Shown here: one piece after another, positions 7,636-14,338 of the stretch | Numbering within the stretch: the first letter of the stretch is position 1 | Layout of the letters: each line of letters begins with the position of its first letter | From: Alloprevotella tannerae | GTDB lineage: Bacteria; Bacteroidota; Bacteroidia; Bacteroidales; Bacteroidaceae | Direction: 5' to 3' | Assembly (NCBI GenBank): GCA_015259305.1 | Contig: JABZGO010000020.1 | Location: 1 to 14,338 of the forward strand | DNA: 14,338 bases | Translations under genes and position numbers: made by a program | The notes under the pieces: model-generated | Database searches by the model: none | What the model was told of the DNA's origin: nothing | The model's input: the letters and a program-made list of their open reading frames with translations, nothing else

Positions 7636-8835
7636 TTATTTCTTCTTGCCGGGATATGCTTCAAGAGCCTTGCGCAATACGAGCAATGCACGCTGCATAT
7701 CTTCAATCTTAAGAACGTAAGCGATGCGCACCTCATCGCGGCCTAAGCCCGGCGTAATGTAGAAGCCTTCTGCAGGCGCCATCATTACAGTCTGGCCTTC
7801 ATAGCTGAAATCCGTGAGACACCAAGCACAGAAATCAGATGCGTCTTCAACCGGCAGGCGTGCTATGGTATAAAATGCGCCCATAGGCATTGGTGAATAA
7901 ACACCGGGAATGGCATTTAAGCCCTCAATCAAACAATCGCGGCGCTTCAAGTACTCATCATAGCAAGATGTGATGTACTCTTGCCCAGCTTCGATAGATG
8001 CTTCTGCTACAATCTGCCCCAAAAGAGGAGGAGACAAACGTGCTTGACAGAACTTCATCGCCGCCTTGCGGACAGCTTCATTACGCGTCACAAATGCACC
8101 GATACGGATACCGCACTCGCTGTAGCGCTTTGAAACAGAGTCGATCAGAATTACGTTTTGCTCAAGTCCCTCTAAATGACAAGCGGAAATATAGGGAGAA
8201 CCTGCATAAATGAATTCACGATATACTTCGTCGGAGATCAAATAAAGATTGTGCTTCTTGACCATCTCACGAATCTGATTCATTTCTTCAGGCGTATAAA
8301 GTCCACCCGTCGGATTGTTAGGATTGCAGATCAGAATAGCTTTTGTGCGCTCATTGATCAGCTTTTCAAACTCCTCTACTTTCGGCAATGCAAAGCCATC
8401 ATCTATAGACGTGCTAACCGTGCGCACCTTTGCACCAGCAGCAATAGCAAACGATTTGTAGTTTGCGTAAGTAGGTTCTGTCGTAATTACTTCATCGCCC
8501 GGGTTGAGACAAACCATAAATGCGAGTTGTACAGCTTCAGACCCACCCGTAGTAATGATGATATCATCAGTTCTCAGGTCGATATTATAAGTTTTGTAAT
8601 AGTCGACCAGACGCTTGCGATAGCTCAAAAAGCCCTGACTTGGACTGTATTCGAGCGTTTGACGAGTGACGTGTTTTAAAGCTTCAAGCCCAACTTCAGG
8701 CGTAGGTAAATCAGGTTGTCCGATGTTAAGGTGAAAGACGTGTACGCCTTTAGATTTGGCAGCATCTGCCAAAGGAGCCAATTTGCGAATCGGCGATTGC
8801 GGCATCTCTTCCGCGCGATGTGAAATTTCTAGCAT
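7636..8835 (-). CDS. PLP-dependent class I aminotransferase (aspartate-aminotransferase type)
   Basis: A 399-residue fold-type I aminotransferase. Visible residues: NPNNPTGG (171-178, Asn174 contacts PLP), SDEVYREF (Asp202, Tyr205), SVSKRYSECGIRIG (Lys236 forms the Schiff base, Arg244 binds phosphate) and GLGRDEVRIAYVL (Arg370, which binds the substrate alpha-carboxylate). The N-terminal HLNIGQPDLPTP loop is also typical. This subgroup includes aspartate, aromatic and alanine-type transaminases, so the amino-acid preference is uncertain. The ATG at 8835 is the natural start, about 25 nt after a TAnnTTTG element. The permease gene follows 24 nt after the stop; a functional link between the two is not obvious. 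Confidence 0.9.
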   Translation of the reverse strand: MLEISHRAEEMPQSPIRKLAPLADAAKSKGVHVFHLNIGQPDLPTPEVGLEALKHVTRQTLEYSPSQGFLSYRKRLVDYYKTYNIDLRTDDIIITTGGSEAVQLAFMVCLNPGDEVITTEPTYANYKSFAIAAGAKVRTVSTSIDDGFALPKVEEFEKLINERTKAILICNPNNPTGGLYTPEEMNQIREMVKKHNLYLISDEVYREFIYAGSPYISACHLEGLEQNVILIDSVSKRYSECGIRIGAFVTRNEAVRKAAMKFCQARLSPPLLGQIVAEASIEAGQEYITSCYDEYLKRRDCLIEGLNAIPGVYSPMPMGAFYTIARLPVEDASDFCAWCLTDFSYEGQTVMMAPAEGFYITPGLGRDEVRIAYVLKIEDMQRALLVLRKALEAYPGKKK

Positions 8836-8859
8836 AATCAGAGGTTAAAAATTATACTG

Positions 8860-8890
8860 CAAAAGTAATACATGGTGGGTGAAAAGCCAA
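8860..8890 (-). promoter_or_regulatory. Promoter of the aminotransferase-permease operon
   Basis: On the minus strand TACTTTTG (8867-8860) matches TAnnTTTG, with a TTG at 8890-8888 and a 20-bp spacer. It ends 24 bp before the ATG at 8835. Confidence 0.6.
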
Positions 8891-9143
8891 CAAAATTCGC
8901 GGTATTTTTCCGCCTTTCTCAATTGTTCTTCACTATTTAACAGCTATTCCTCAGGTATCAGTGGAAACTCCATAAAAGCCGGACGATATTGAGAGAGTCC
9001 GTCTTTGTTATTTCGTGCTTATTAGGCTATCTTAGTAGCAAACATTAAGCCCACCGTGTACAAGCTTGGAGTAATATGTCTCCTTTTTTCGATTAACTAT
9101 GCGTAGGGGCAGTGCTATTTTGTGTAAATATACGATGCTTTCT
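8891..9143. other. Non-coding stretch between two divergent transcription units
   Basis: Together with the flanking promoters this is the roughly 350-bp gap between the aminotransferase and DUF177 genes. I see no credible protein. Two weak hairpins are present: CGGAC/GTCCG around 8980-9001, and GGAG/CTCC near 9069-9084 followed by six Ts, which resembles a poor terminator on the plus strand. Neither is strong enough to name. Confidence 0.4.
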
Positions 9144-9174
9144 TTTGCCTTTCATCTGAATTGCACTAACTTTG
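9144..9174 (+). promoter_or_regulatory. Promoter of the DUF177-rpmF-fabH-era-der cluster
   Basis: TTTG (9144-9147), a 19-bp spacer, then TAACTTTG (9167-9174): both elements and the spacing match the Bacteroidetes consensus, the best promoter in the window. The predicted transcription start (about 9178-9182) falls almost on the ATG at 9183, implying a very short leader. It also argues against the in-frame ATG at 9099 upstream of the promoter. Confidence 0.75.
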
Positions 9175-9182
9175 CACCCGCT

Positions 9183-9635
9183 ATGGCTAATTTAGAAAAT
9201 CTCCAGATTGATTTAAAAAGAGCAACTACAGCCAACGAGTCTTTTGTTTTAAGCTTAGACGATCATTTTTTTCAACAACTTGAACAAGAAGAAATATCAG
9301 GAGGCTCTATTCGCGTAAAGTGTTCTATAAAGCAATTTACTGAAGATACATTCCAATTAAAATTTGACATGGTAGGAGAAGTCGAAGTGCTTTGTGATCG
9401 TTGTTTAGATGCTGTGCGTCTCCCGGTAGCGATCAGAGATAATTGCTTTATAAGTTACGGAGAGGAAAATGAAGACCTTGACATAAAGAGCATCTCACCA
9501 TCAGAAAGGATTTACGACTTATCGTGGGATATTTATGAGCTGATCGAAACTTCACTCCCTATTGAACGCAAACATCCACAAGGGCTGTGTAATAAAGATA
9601 TGCTTAGAAGATTCCAAATAGAAAATGAAGAATAA
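9183..9635 (+). CDS. DUF177 / YceD-family protein
   Basis: A 150-residue protein of the YceD family, linked in other bacteria to 23S rRNA/large-subunit accumulation and nearly always encoded next to rpmF, as here (20-nt gap). The conserved core is VEVLCDRCLDAVRLPV with Cys71 and Cys74, and the C-terminal part IYELIETSLPIERKHPQGLCNKDM matches the family. The frame is open upstream to an ATG at 9099, but the extra 28 residues do not resemble the family and lie across the promoter. The ATG at 9183 (MANLENLQIDLKR) gives the usual N-terminus. A role in L32 or rRNA assembly is inferred from family and context. Confidence 0.88.
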   Translation: MANLENLQIDLKRATTANESFVLSLDDHFFQQLEQEEISGGSIRVKCSIKQFTEDTFQLKFDMVGEVEVLCDRCLDAVRLPVAIRDNCFISYGEENEDLDIKSISPSERIYDLSWDIYELIETSLPIERKHPQGLCNKDMLRRFQIENEE

Positions 9636-9655
9636 CAACTAAAATACAATTAACA

Positions 9656-9844
9656 ATGGCACATCCTAAAAGAAGACAATCCAAGACGAGAACTCTGAAG
9701 CGCAGAACACACGACAAGGCAGTTGCTCCGACAATGGCAATCTGCCCGAACTGCGGAGGTTGGCACATTTATCACACGGTATGCCCCACTTGCGGACATT
9801 ATCGTGGCAAGCTTGCCGTCGAAAAGGAGACCGTAACGGAATAA
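9656..9844 (+). CDS. rpmF: 50S ribosomal protein L32
   Basis: A 62-residue basic protein with the L32 N-terminus MAHPKRRQSKTRTLKRRTH and a zinc ribbon of Cys30-x2-Cys33 ... Cys43-x2-Cys46 (CPNCGGWH, CPTCGHYRG). It is a structural protein of the large subunit near the peptidyl-transferase exit region. The four-cysteine form requires zinc; some bacteria carry a cysteine-free paralogue for zinc shortage. It lies 20 nt after the DUF177 gene and about 100 nt before fabH, with a strong hairpin in that gap. Confidence 0.97.
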   Translation: MAHPKRRQSKTRTLKRRTHDKAVAPTMAICPNCGGWHIYHTVCPTCGHYRGKLAVEKETVTE

Positions 9845-9857
9845 TCTCTCTTATCTC

Positions 9858-9919
9858 GCGAGGTGCAATTTACAAGATACGGATCAAATACGACTCGTAG
9901 CTTGTAAATTGTATCTCGC
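9858..9919 (+). terminator. Long hairpin between rpmF and fabH (terminator, attenuator or processing site)
   Basis: Arms 9858-9876 and 9901-9919 pair over 19 positions (17 Watson-Crick, two G-U). After one A-G mismatch, TACG (9878-9881) pairs with CGTA (9896-9899), leaving a 14-nt loop. The core is CAATTTACAAG/CTTGTAAATTG. It is followed by TTTTG, a short T-run. It begins 13 nt after the rpmF stop, so it may terminate part of the transcription, raising L32 output relative to FabH. As a near-palindrome it could also be a repeat or an RNase III site. Confidence 0.6.
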
Positions 9920-9945
9920 TTTTGTTATTCATTAAACTTCTCTTT

Positions 9946-10938
9946 ATGATTAATGCAGCAATAACAGGCGTAGGAGGGTATGTACCCGAATACATATTAA
10001 ATAATGACGAACTTTCTAAGCTGGTAGACACAAGCGACGAGTGGATTATGGCGCGTGTCGGAATCAAAGAAAGACGTATCTTAAATGAAGAAGGACTTGG
10101 AACGAGCTATATGGCCCGCAAGGCTGTGAAGCAACTTCTTGAAAAAACGGGAACAGATCCTAAAGAAGTTGACGCGCTACTTATAGCCACAATTACGCCA
10201 GACTTCCATTTCCCCTCAACAGCTTCTATTGTGGTAGGAAAGTTAGGGATGACCAATGCGTACGCCATCGACACACAGGCGGCCTGCTGCGGTTTTCTCT
10301 TCACGATGGACCAAGCTGCTTGTATGATACAAAGCGGACGCTATAAGAAGGTTATTGTTTGTGCTGCAGAAAAGCTATCCGGCGTTGTTGACTATACGGA
10401 TCGCGCTACGTGTGCACTCTTCGGCGATGGTGCTGCTGCAGTGTTGGTTGAGCCAACGGAAGAAGACTTAGGCTGGAAAGATTCTCTATTAAGAACTGAC
10501 GGAAAAGGCCTTCCTTTCCTCTGTCTAAAAGGCGGCGGATCAGTATGTCCTCCATCTTACCACTCTTTAGAGCATCGTATGCATTATTTGCATCAAGAAG
10601 GTCGAACCGTGTTCAAATATGCGGTAACTGATATGAGTGAGGTTAGCGCAAAATTAGCAGAGCGTAATAATCTGACTAATGAAAATCTTGATTATGTCAT
10701 ACCTCACCAAGCAAATATCCGCATTATTGAGGCTGTAGCAAATCGCCTGCAAGTGCCGATGGAAAAAGTTTTGATAAACATCCAGCGTTATGGCAACACT
10801 TCAAGTGCAACAATCCCTTTGGTATTATGGGATTTTGAAAAGCAGCTACACAAGGGCGACAACTTGCTTCTCACGGCTTTCGGAGCAGGATTCACCTACG
10901 GATCTGCCTATCTAAAATGGGCATACGACCCTGCTTAA
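9946..10938 (+). CDS. fabH: Beta-ketoacyl-ACP synthase III
   Basis: A 330-residue KAS III that condenses an acyl-CoA primer with malonyl-ACP to start type II fatty-acid synthesis in the cytoplasm. The catalytic triad is visible: Cys114 in QAACCGF, His254 in PHQANIR and Asn284 in RYGNTSSATIP. The GDGAAAVLVEP and AFGAGFTYGS loops are also typical. The usual motif has Ala after the catalytic Cys; here it is a second Cys. The frame opens at a TTG (9922), but the ATG at 9946 (MINAAITGVGGYVPE) gives the family N-terminus. In Proteobacteria plsX sits between rpmF and fabH; it is absent here, and era and der follow instead. Confidence 0.97.
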   Translation: MINAAITGVGGYVPEYILNNDELSKLVDTSDEWIMARVGIKERRILNEEGLGTSYMARKAVKQLLEKTGTDPKEVDALLIATITPDFHFPSTASIVVGKLGMTNAYAIDTQAACCGFLFTMDQAACMIQSGRYKKVIVCAAEKLSGVVDYTDRATCALFGDGAAAVLVEPTEEDLGWKDSLLRTDGKGLPFLCLKGGGSVCPPSYHSLEHRMHYLHQEGRTVFKYAVTDMSEVSAKLAERNNLTNENLDYVIPHQANIRIIEAVANRLQVPMEKVLINIQRYGNTSSATIPLVLWDFEKQLHKGDNLLLTAFGAGFTYGSAYLKWAYDPA

Positions 10939-10997
10939 TGTAGCGTCTTCACTCCTTTGCTCTCTGTTGAACTACTTTATAGAAAATAGCAACTATT

Positions 10998-11879
10998 GTG
11001 AAATCAGGTTTTGTAAATATTGTAGGTAATCCGAACGTCGGGAAGTCTACACTGATGAACTTATTTGTGGGTGAGCGCATTTCTATTGCGACCTTTAAGG
11101 CGCAAACAACGCGCCACCGGATCTTAGGTATCGTCAATAAACCCGATGCGCAAATCATATTTTCTGATACACCAGGCGTTTTAAAGCCTAATTATAAGAT
11201 GCAAAAGGCTATGCTTACATTCTCTGAATCTGCATTGACTGATGCCGACATCTTATTATATGTAACAGATGTCATTGAAGATCAAGAGAAGAATAAAGAA
11301 TTTCTTGAAAAGGTCGCAGTAGCAAACGTCCCGGTCTTAGTTTTGATCAACAAAATAGACCTTTCTGCACAAAAAGAAGTAGAACAACTAATAAAGCAGT
11401 GGCAAGAACGCTTACCAAAAGCAGAAATTATCCCACTTTCTGCCAAGGCAAAGTTTAATACAGATACGGTCTTGCAACGCATTGAAGCACTCTTACCAGA
11501 AGGGCCGGCCTATTTTGAAAAAGATCAGTGGACAGATAAGTCTGCACGCTTCTTCGTTACAGAAATTATTCGCGAAAAGATTCTGCTTTATTACGCTAAA
11601 GAGATCCCTTATTCCGTTGAAGTTGTCGTCGAACTCTTTAAAGAAGACGCAAAGAAGATTCATATCAATGCTGTGATCTATGTTGAGCGCGAAAGCCAAA
11701 AGGGCATCATCATCGGGCACAAAGGTATAGCTTTGAAGAAAGTGTCAACGGAAGCTCGAAAGGCCTTGGAGCGCTTCTTCAACAAGAGCATTTATTTGGA
11801 AGTCTTTGTAAAAGTCAACAAAGACTGGCGCAACAACGAACGCGCGTTGGAAGGATTTGGATATAAACTGAAGGACTAA
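10998..11879 (+). CDS. era: GTPase Era
   Basis: A 293-residue GTPase that binds the 3' end of 16S rRNA and helps mature the small subunit. G1 GNPNVGKS (10-17), the G2 region KAQTTRH (34-40), G3 DTPG (57-60), G4 NKID (118-121) and G5 SAK (148-150) are all intact. The C-terminal KH domain contains [13 protein letters not shown] (237-249), with the GxxG loop as GHKG, and ends [13 protein letters not shown] as in the family. The start is GTG at 10998 (protein [17 protein letters not shown]); no in-frame ATG fits better. It is 59 nt after fabH and 26 nt before der. Confidence 0.97.
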   Translation: MKSGFVNIVGNPNVGKSTLMNLFVGERISIATFKAQTTRHRILGIVNKPDAQIIFSDTPGVLKPNYKMQKAMLTFSESALTDADILLYVTDVIEDQEKNKEFLEKVAVANVPVLVLINKIDLSAQKEVEQLIKQWQERLPKAEIIPLSAKAKFNTDTVLQRIEALLPEGPAYFEKDQWTDKSARFFVTEIIREKILLYYAKEIPYSVEVVVELFKEDAKKIHINAVIYVERESQKGIIIGHKGIALKKVSTEARKALERFFNKSIYLEVFVKVNKDWRNNERALEGFGYKLKD

Positions 11880-11905
11880 ACATCCACACTCTTAAAAGAA
11901 CAGAA

Positions 11906-13219
11906 ATGAACAAACTTGTAGCAATAGTAGGCCGTCCGAATGTCGGAAAGTCGACACTTTTTAATCGCTTGACCGGCACGCGGCAAGCTATTGTCAGCGA
12001 AGAGGCCGGCACAACCAGAGATAGACAATACGGCAAATGCGAATGGGGCGGACAAATCTTCTCTATTGTAGATACCGGTGGATGGGTGGTCAACTCCGAC
12101 GATATTTTTGAAGGCGAAATACGAAAACAAGTATTGGTTGCTACAGAAGAGGCCGACCTGATTCTTTTTCTCGTAGATAATCAAACAGGCATTACAGACT
12201 TGGATGAAGACGTCGCTATGATTCTCCGTCAAGCCAACATCCCGGTTATTTTGTGCGCAAACAAAATTGAGAATAACATTGATCGATATAATGCGTCTGA
12301 ATTCTATAAATTGGGATTAGGTGAGCCAAACTGCCTTTCAGCAATCACGGGAAGCGGAACCGGAGACTTACTCGACACAATTATAGAACGCCTTGGGACG
12401 GATCAGACGGAAGAAGAAGAGAACAACATCCCCCACTTTGCTATCGTAGGACGCCCCAATGCAGGAAAGAGCAGCTTAATTAACGCCTTTATCGGCGAAG
12501 AACGCAATATTGTGACCGACATAGCAGGCACAACGCGCGATTCGATCCTTACACGTTATGACAAATTTGGCTTTGACTTTTATTTAGTCGACACAGCCGG
12601 CATTCGCAAGAAAGGAAAAGTCAATGAAGATTTGGAATTTTATTCCGTAATGCGCTCTATTCGCGCCATTGAACACTCCGATGTTTGCATCCTACTCATC
12701 GATGCTACACGAGGCATTGAAAGTCAGGATATGAATATCTTCAAAGTCATTCAGAAGAACAACAAAAGTCTTGTCGTAGCCATCAATAAATGGGATATAG
12801 CAGAGAATAAATCTCAAGATGCTATCAAACATTTTATAGAAGTGATCAAAAGCCGTATGGCTCCATTCGATGATTTCCCTATTGTGTTCTGTTCTGCATT
12901 GACAAAACAGCGCATCTATAAAGTATTGGAAACGGCTAAAGAAGTTTACGTTCAGAGAAAGATGCATATCAACACATCTAAGCTCAATGAGGAACTACTC
13001 CCTCTGATCGAAGCTTATCCCCCACCCTCTATCAAGGGAAAATTCATCAAAATAAAATACTGCAGCCAACTTCCGGATACGCAAATTCCGTCTTTTGTTT
13101 TCTATGCTAATTTGCCGCAATACGTAAAAGACCCGTACAAGCGTTTTCTTGAAAATAAGATCAGAGAGAAATGGAACTTTTCCGGTACGCCAATCAACAT
13201 TTTCATTCGTCAAAAATAA
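11906..13219 (+). CDS. der: Ribosome biogenesis GTPase Der (EngA)
   Basis: A 437-residue protein with two tandem GTPase domains and a C-terminal KH-like domain; it acts in late large-subunit assembly. Domain 1 has GRPNVGKS (9-16), DTGG (56-59) and ANKIEN (118-123), where the usual NKxD reads NKIE, an Asp-to-Glu change. Domain 2 has GRPNAGKS (182-189), DTAG (229-232), NKWD (294-297) and CSAL (329-332), all canonical. The C-terminal part (about 350-437) ends with the usual [11 protein letters not shown]. The length matches the family. It starts 26 nt after era, and its last 49 nt overlap the start proposed for the lipoprotein gene. Confidence 0.97.
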   Translation: MNKLVAIVGRPNVGKSTLFNRLTGTRQAIVSEEAGTTRDRQYGKCEWGGQIFSIVDTGGWVVNSDDIFEGEIRKQVLVATEEADLILFLVDNQTGITDLDEDVAMILRQANIPVILCANKIENNIDRYNASEFYKLGLGEPNCLSAITGSGTGDLLDTIIERLGTDQTEEEENNIPHFAIVGRPNAGKSSLINAFIGEERNIVTDIAGTTRDSILTRYDKFGFDFYLVDTAGIRKKGKVNEDLEFYSVMRSIRAIEHSDVCILLIDATRGIESQDMNIFKVIQKNNKSLVVAINKWDIAENKSQDAIKHFIEVIKSRMAPFDDFPIVFCSALTKQRIYKVLETAKEVYVQRKMHINTSKLNEELLPLIEAYPPPSIKGKFIKIKYCSQLPDTQIPSFVFYANLPQYVKDPYKRFLENKIREKWNFSGTPINIFIRQK

Positions 13220-13632
13220 GACGAAGGCTCGGATTGCTACTGGCTACATCTGTTTTACTTATCAGTGTTGCTTGCAGCAAAAAAGCTTCTCCCGAAAGCC
13301 GTCCGACGCCTCCTCCGCCAACAACGGAAGAGGTGATGGCTCTTTACGACCTATATCGCCAAGGCAATTATCAAGCTTGCGTAGAAGCTATGGCTTCTTG
13401 CGAAGGAAAACCAGCCACTTACCGTAAAGAGATGGAGTGGATGCTAAAGCAGCACGCAGACAACAAGAAAAAGGAAACCGGCGGTATAACCCAAGCGACA
13501 TTGAGTCGTATAACGCTTCACGATAATGGAAATATGGCGAACGTATTCTTAAATATCACCTATAAGGACAATACGACAGAAGAGATCATCTGGCAACTAG
13601 TCTATGTACACGACAAATGGCGCCTACGATAA
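13171..13632 (+). CDS. DUF4878-like lipoprotein
   Basis: Up to 153 residues. A basic stretch (KIRRR) and a hydrophobic segment lead to LISVAC with Cys35, an acceptable though not ideal lipobox, then a Pro-rich linker (RPTPPPPTT). The rest (about 53-153: an [18 protein letters not shown] helix, a KKKETGGI turn, then strands ending VHDKWRLR) resembles the NTF2-like DUF4878 fold, whose function is unknown. The ATG at 13171 lies inside the 3' end of der in another frame, giving a long n-region; a TTG at 13234 is an alternative but would drop the basic residues. It probably belongs to the der transcript and is anchored in the envelope. A strong hairpin lies about 40 nt after the stop. Confidence 0.75.
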   Translation: MELFRYANQHFHSSKIRRRLGLLLATSVLLISVACSKKASPESRPTPPPPTTEEVMALYDLYRQGNYQACVEAMASCEGKPATYRKEMEWMLKQHADNKKKETGGITQATLSRITLHDNGNMANVFLNITYKDNTTEEIIWQLVYVHDKWRLR

Positions 13633-13673
13633 TCATTCTTTCATTGATTTTAGGCGATCTATATAAGTATAAT

Positions 13674-13714
13674 TACTGCTCGGGAAACGATAAACTCGCG
13701 TTTTTCGAGCAGTA
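13674..13714 (+). terminator. Hairpin closing the fabH-era-der-lipoprotein cluster
   Basis: TACTGCTCG (13674-13682) pairs with CGAGCAGTA (13706-13714), and the stem continues with GGAAACG (13683-13689) against CGTTTTT (13699-13705), giving 16 pairs including two G-U and a 9-nt loop. The following sequence (TTGTATATAATATT) is AT-rich but not a clean T-run. Its position 42 nt after the last stop fits a terminator. Confidence 0.65.
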
Positions 13715-13862
13715 TTGTATATAATATTCTCCTCTATCTATAAGAATCAAGTTGTTTAATCAAGAATTAGGGCCATCTCATCTTCTATTTTTCTATCCAT
13801 ATATCTCACAAGAACAAATACAAACAAATTCTTATATAACAATTACTTAATAAAAATTATTG
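13715..13862. other. AT-rich non-coding stretch before the insertion sequence
   Basis: Very AT-rich, with no open frame of note and no clear TAnnTTTG element. It separates the cluster terminator from the transposase element. Confidence 0.4.
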
Positions 13863-13897
13863 CTGTCCGGTAAAACTCAAAAGAGCATAAATATCCT

Positions 13898-13938
13898 CCC
13901 CGAAGCCCTGTAAAATTGGACTTCGGGGGTTATTTTTT
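13898..13938 (+). terminator. Hairpin plus T-run at the end of the insertion sequence
   Basis: CCCCGAAG (13898-13905) pairs with CTTCGGGG (13921-13928), with two further G-C pairs beyond one mismatch and a 9-nt loop. It is followed by GTTATTTTTT on the plus strand. As a plus-strand terminator it would stop transcription entering the element from the der side; it is just downstream of the transposase stop on the other strand. Confidence 0.55.
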
Positions 13939-13953
13939 CAAAAGTAAGCCCCC

Positions 13954-14338
13954 CTAATCGAAAAGACTTGGTTCTGGTGGTGCTTTTTGCATCTCCTTTG
14001 CAAGGAAATCATTCCAAGTTTTTTCGGGGTTTTCCATGAATGCGATAAAATCGACGTAGTACATAAGCATAAGTCGTACCATGGTAACAACTTGTGAGAA
14101 TGCACAGTGTCGCTTGATGCTTCTCGACAGAACTGTTATCAGCAGATTGGCTATCAGAACCACCCATGTCTGTATTTGTACGGCGTTGACACTGTCCCCA
14201 TAGAAGAAATGAAGCGGGAAATTCTGTTTGAGCTGTTTGTACAACGACTCGATAGCCCATCTTAGGCGGTAGATTTCAGCAACGTCATCAACCGTAAAGT
14301 CATAGTTGTTGGTCAATAGTACAACCGGTTTCTTGTTC
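13954..14338 (-). CDS. IS4-family transposase, C-terminal part (5' end outside window)
   Basis: The minus-strand frame is open from the right edge to a TAG at 13956-13954, 127 residues. It contains YRLRWAIESLYKQLK, an exact fit to the IS4 signature Y-(2)-R-(3)-E-(6)-K (Tyr23, Arg26, Glu30, Lys37 of this fragment). The Glu is the third member of the DDE triad of the RNase H-like domain. The following NFPLHFFYGDSVNAVQIQTW is also familiar from Bacteroidales IS4 transposases. The TTG at 14316 is internal, not a start. The first two catalytic Asp residues lie outside, so integrity cannot be judged; the visible part is uninterrupted. Confidence 0.88.
   Translation of the reverse strand, partial: NKKPVVLLTNNYDFTVDDVAEIYRLRWAIESLYKQLKQNFPLHFFYGDSVNAVQIQTWVVLIANLLITVLSRSIKRHCAFSQVVTMVRLMLMYYVDFIAFMENPEKTWNDFLAKEMQKAPPEPSLFD

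Larger units (their letters stand above)
13863..14338 (-). mobile_element. Partial IS4-family insertion sequence (one end in the window)
   Basis: The element contains the 3' part of an IS4-family transposase and continues beyond the right edge. Its near end is not certain: the GC-rich CTGTCCGGTAAAACTC at 13863-13878, right after a run of AT-rich sequence, is a plausible terminal inverted repeat. Without the other end, neither the repeat nor a target duplication can be confirmed. Confidence 0.55.

Noticed and set aside
8176..8679. A 167-codon plus-strand open frame inside the aminotransferase gene
   Set aside because: It is antisense to a strongly conserved aminotransferase, has no recognisable motif and no promoter, and its composition is that of a shadow frame.
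9099..9182. N-terminal extension of the DUF177 protein from the ATG at 9099
   Set aside because: The extra 28 residues do not look like the family and span a well-formed promoter; the ATG at 9183 fits better.
14009..14260. Second minus-strand frame inside the transposase region
   Set aside because: It overlaps the IS4 transposase frame that carries the YREK signature and has no features of its own.

Overview
The window looks like a chromosomal segment of a Bacteroidales bacterium (Bacteroidota). The evidence is the TonB-dependent receptor C-terminus, several promoters of the Bacteroidetes type (TAnnTTTG near -7), few recognisable Shine-Dalgarno sequences, and the gene run DUF177 - rpmF - fabH - era - der, which is typical of that order. 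A Porphyromonas-like or related oral/gut lineage is plausible, but I cannot fix the genus from sequence alone.

Layout: (1) 1-1154, the 3' part of a TonB-dependent outer-membrane receptor, convergent with (2) a minus-strand pair, engB (2983-2369) and a sensor histidine kinase (2400-1171). (3) A 65-bp divergent promoter region, then a tight plus-strand operon: recR (frameshifted), a four-helix membrane protein, a GT2 glycosyltransferase and a GNAT acetyltransferase (3049-5763). (4) A roughly 470-bp non-coding stretch with an inverted repeat, ending at a tRNA-Pro(TGG) on the minus strand that has its own promoter and a clear intrinsic terminator. (5) A minus-strand pair: a class I aminotransferase (8835-7636) followed 24 nt later by a LolC/E-type ABC permease (7611-6355). 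(6) A roughly 350-bp intergenic stretch, then the plus-strand housekeeping cluster DUF177 - rpmF - fabH - era - der - lipoprotein (9183-13632). (7) An AT-rich stretch and the 3' part of an IS4-family transposase running off the right edge.

The genes serve translation and ribosome assembly (L32, Era, Der, EngB, DUF177/YceD-like, tRNA-Pro), fatty-acid initiation (FabH), DNA repair (RecR), envelope biogenesis (permease, glycosyltransferase, receptor, lipoprotein) and amino-acid metabolism (aminotransferase). The linkage of ribosome-assembly GTPases with fatty-acid initiation suggests growth-rate co-regulation.

I found no CRISPR array, defence island or obvious new multi-gene system. The observations most worth checking are the single-base frameshift in recR, a long near-perfect hairpin between rpmF and fabH, a nearly leaderless promoter for the DUF177 gene, and an Asp-to-Glu change in the first G4 motif of Der.
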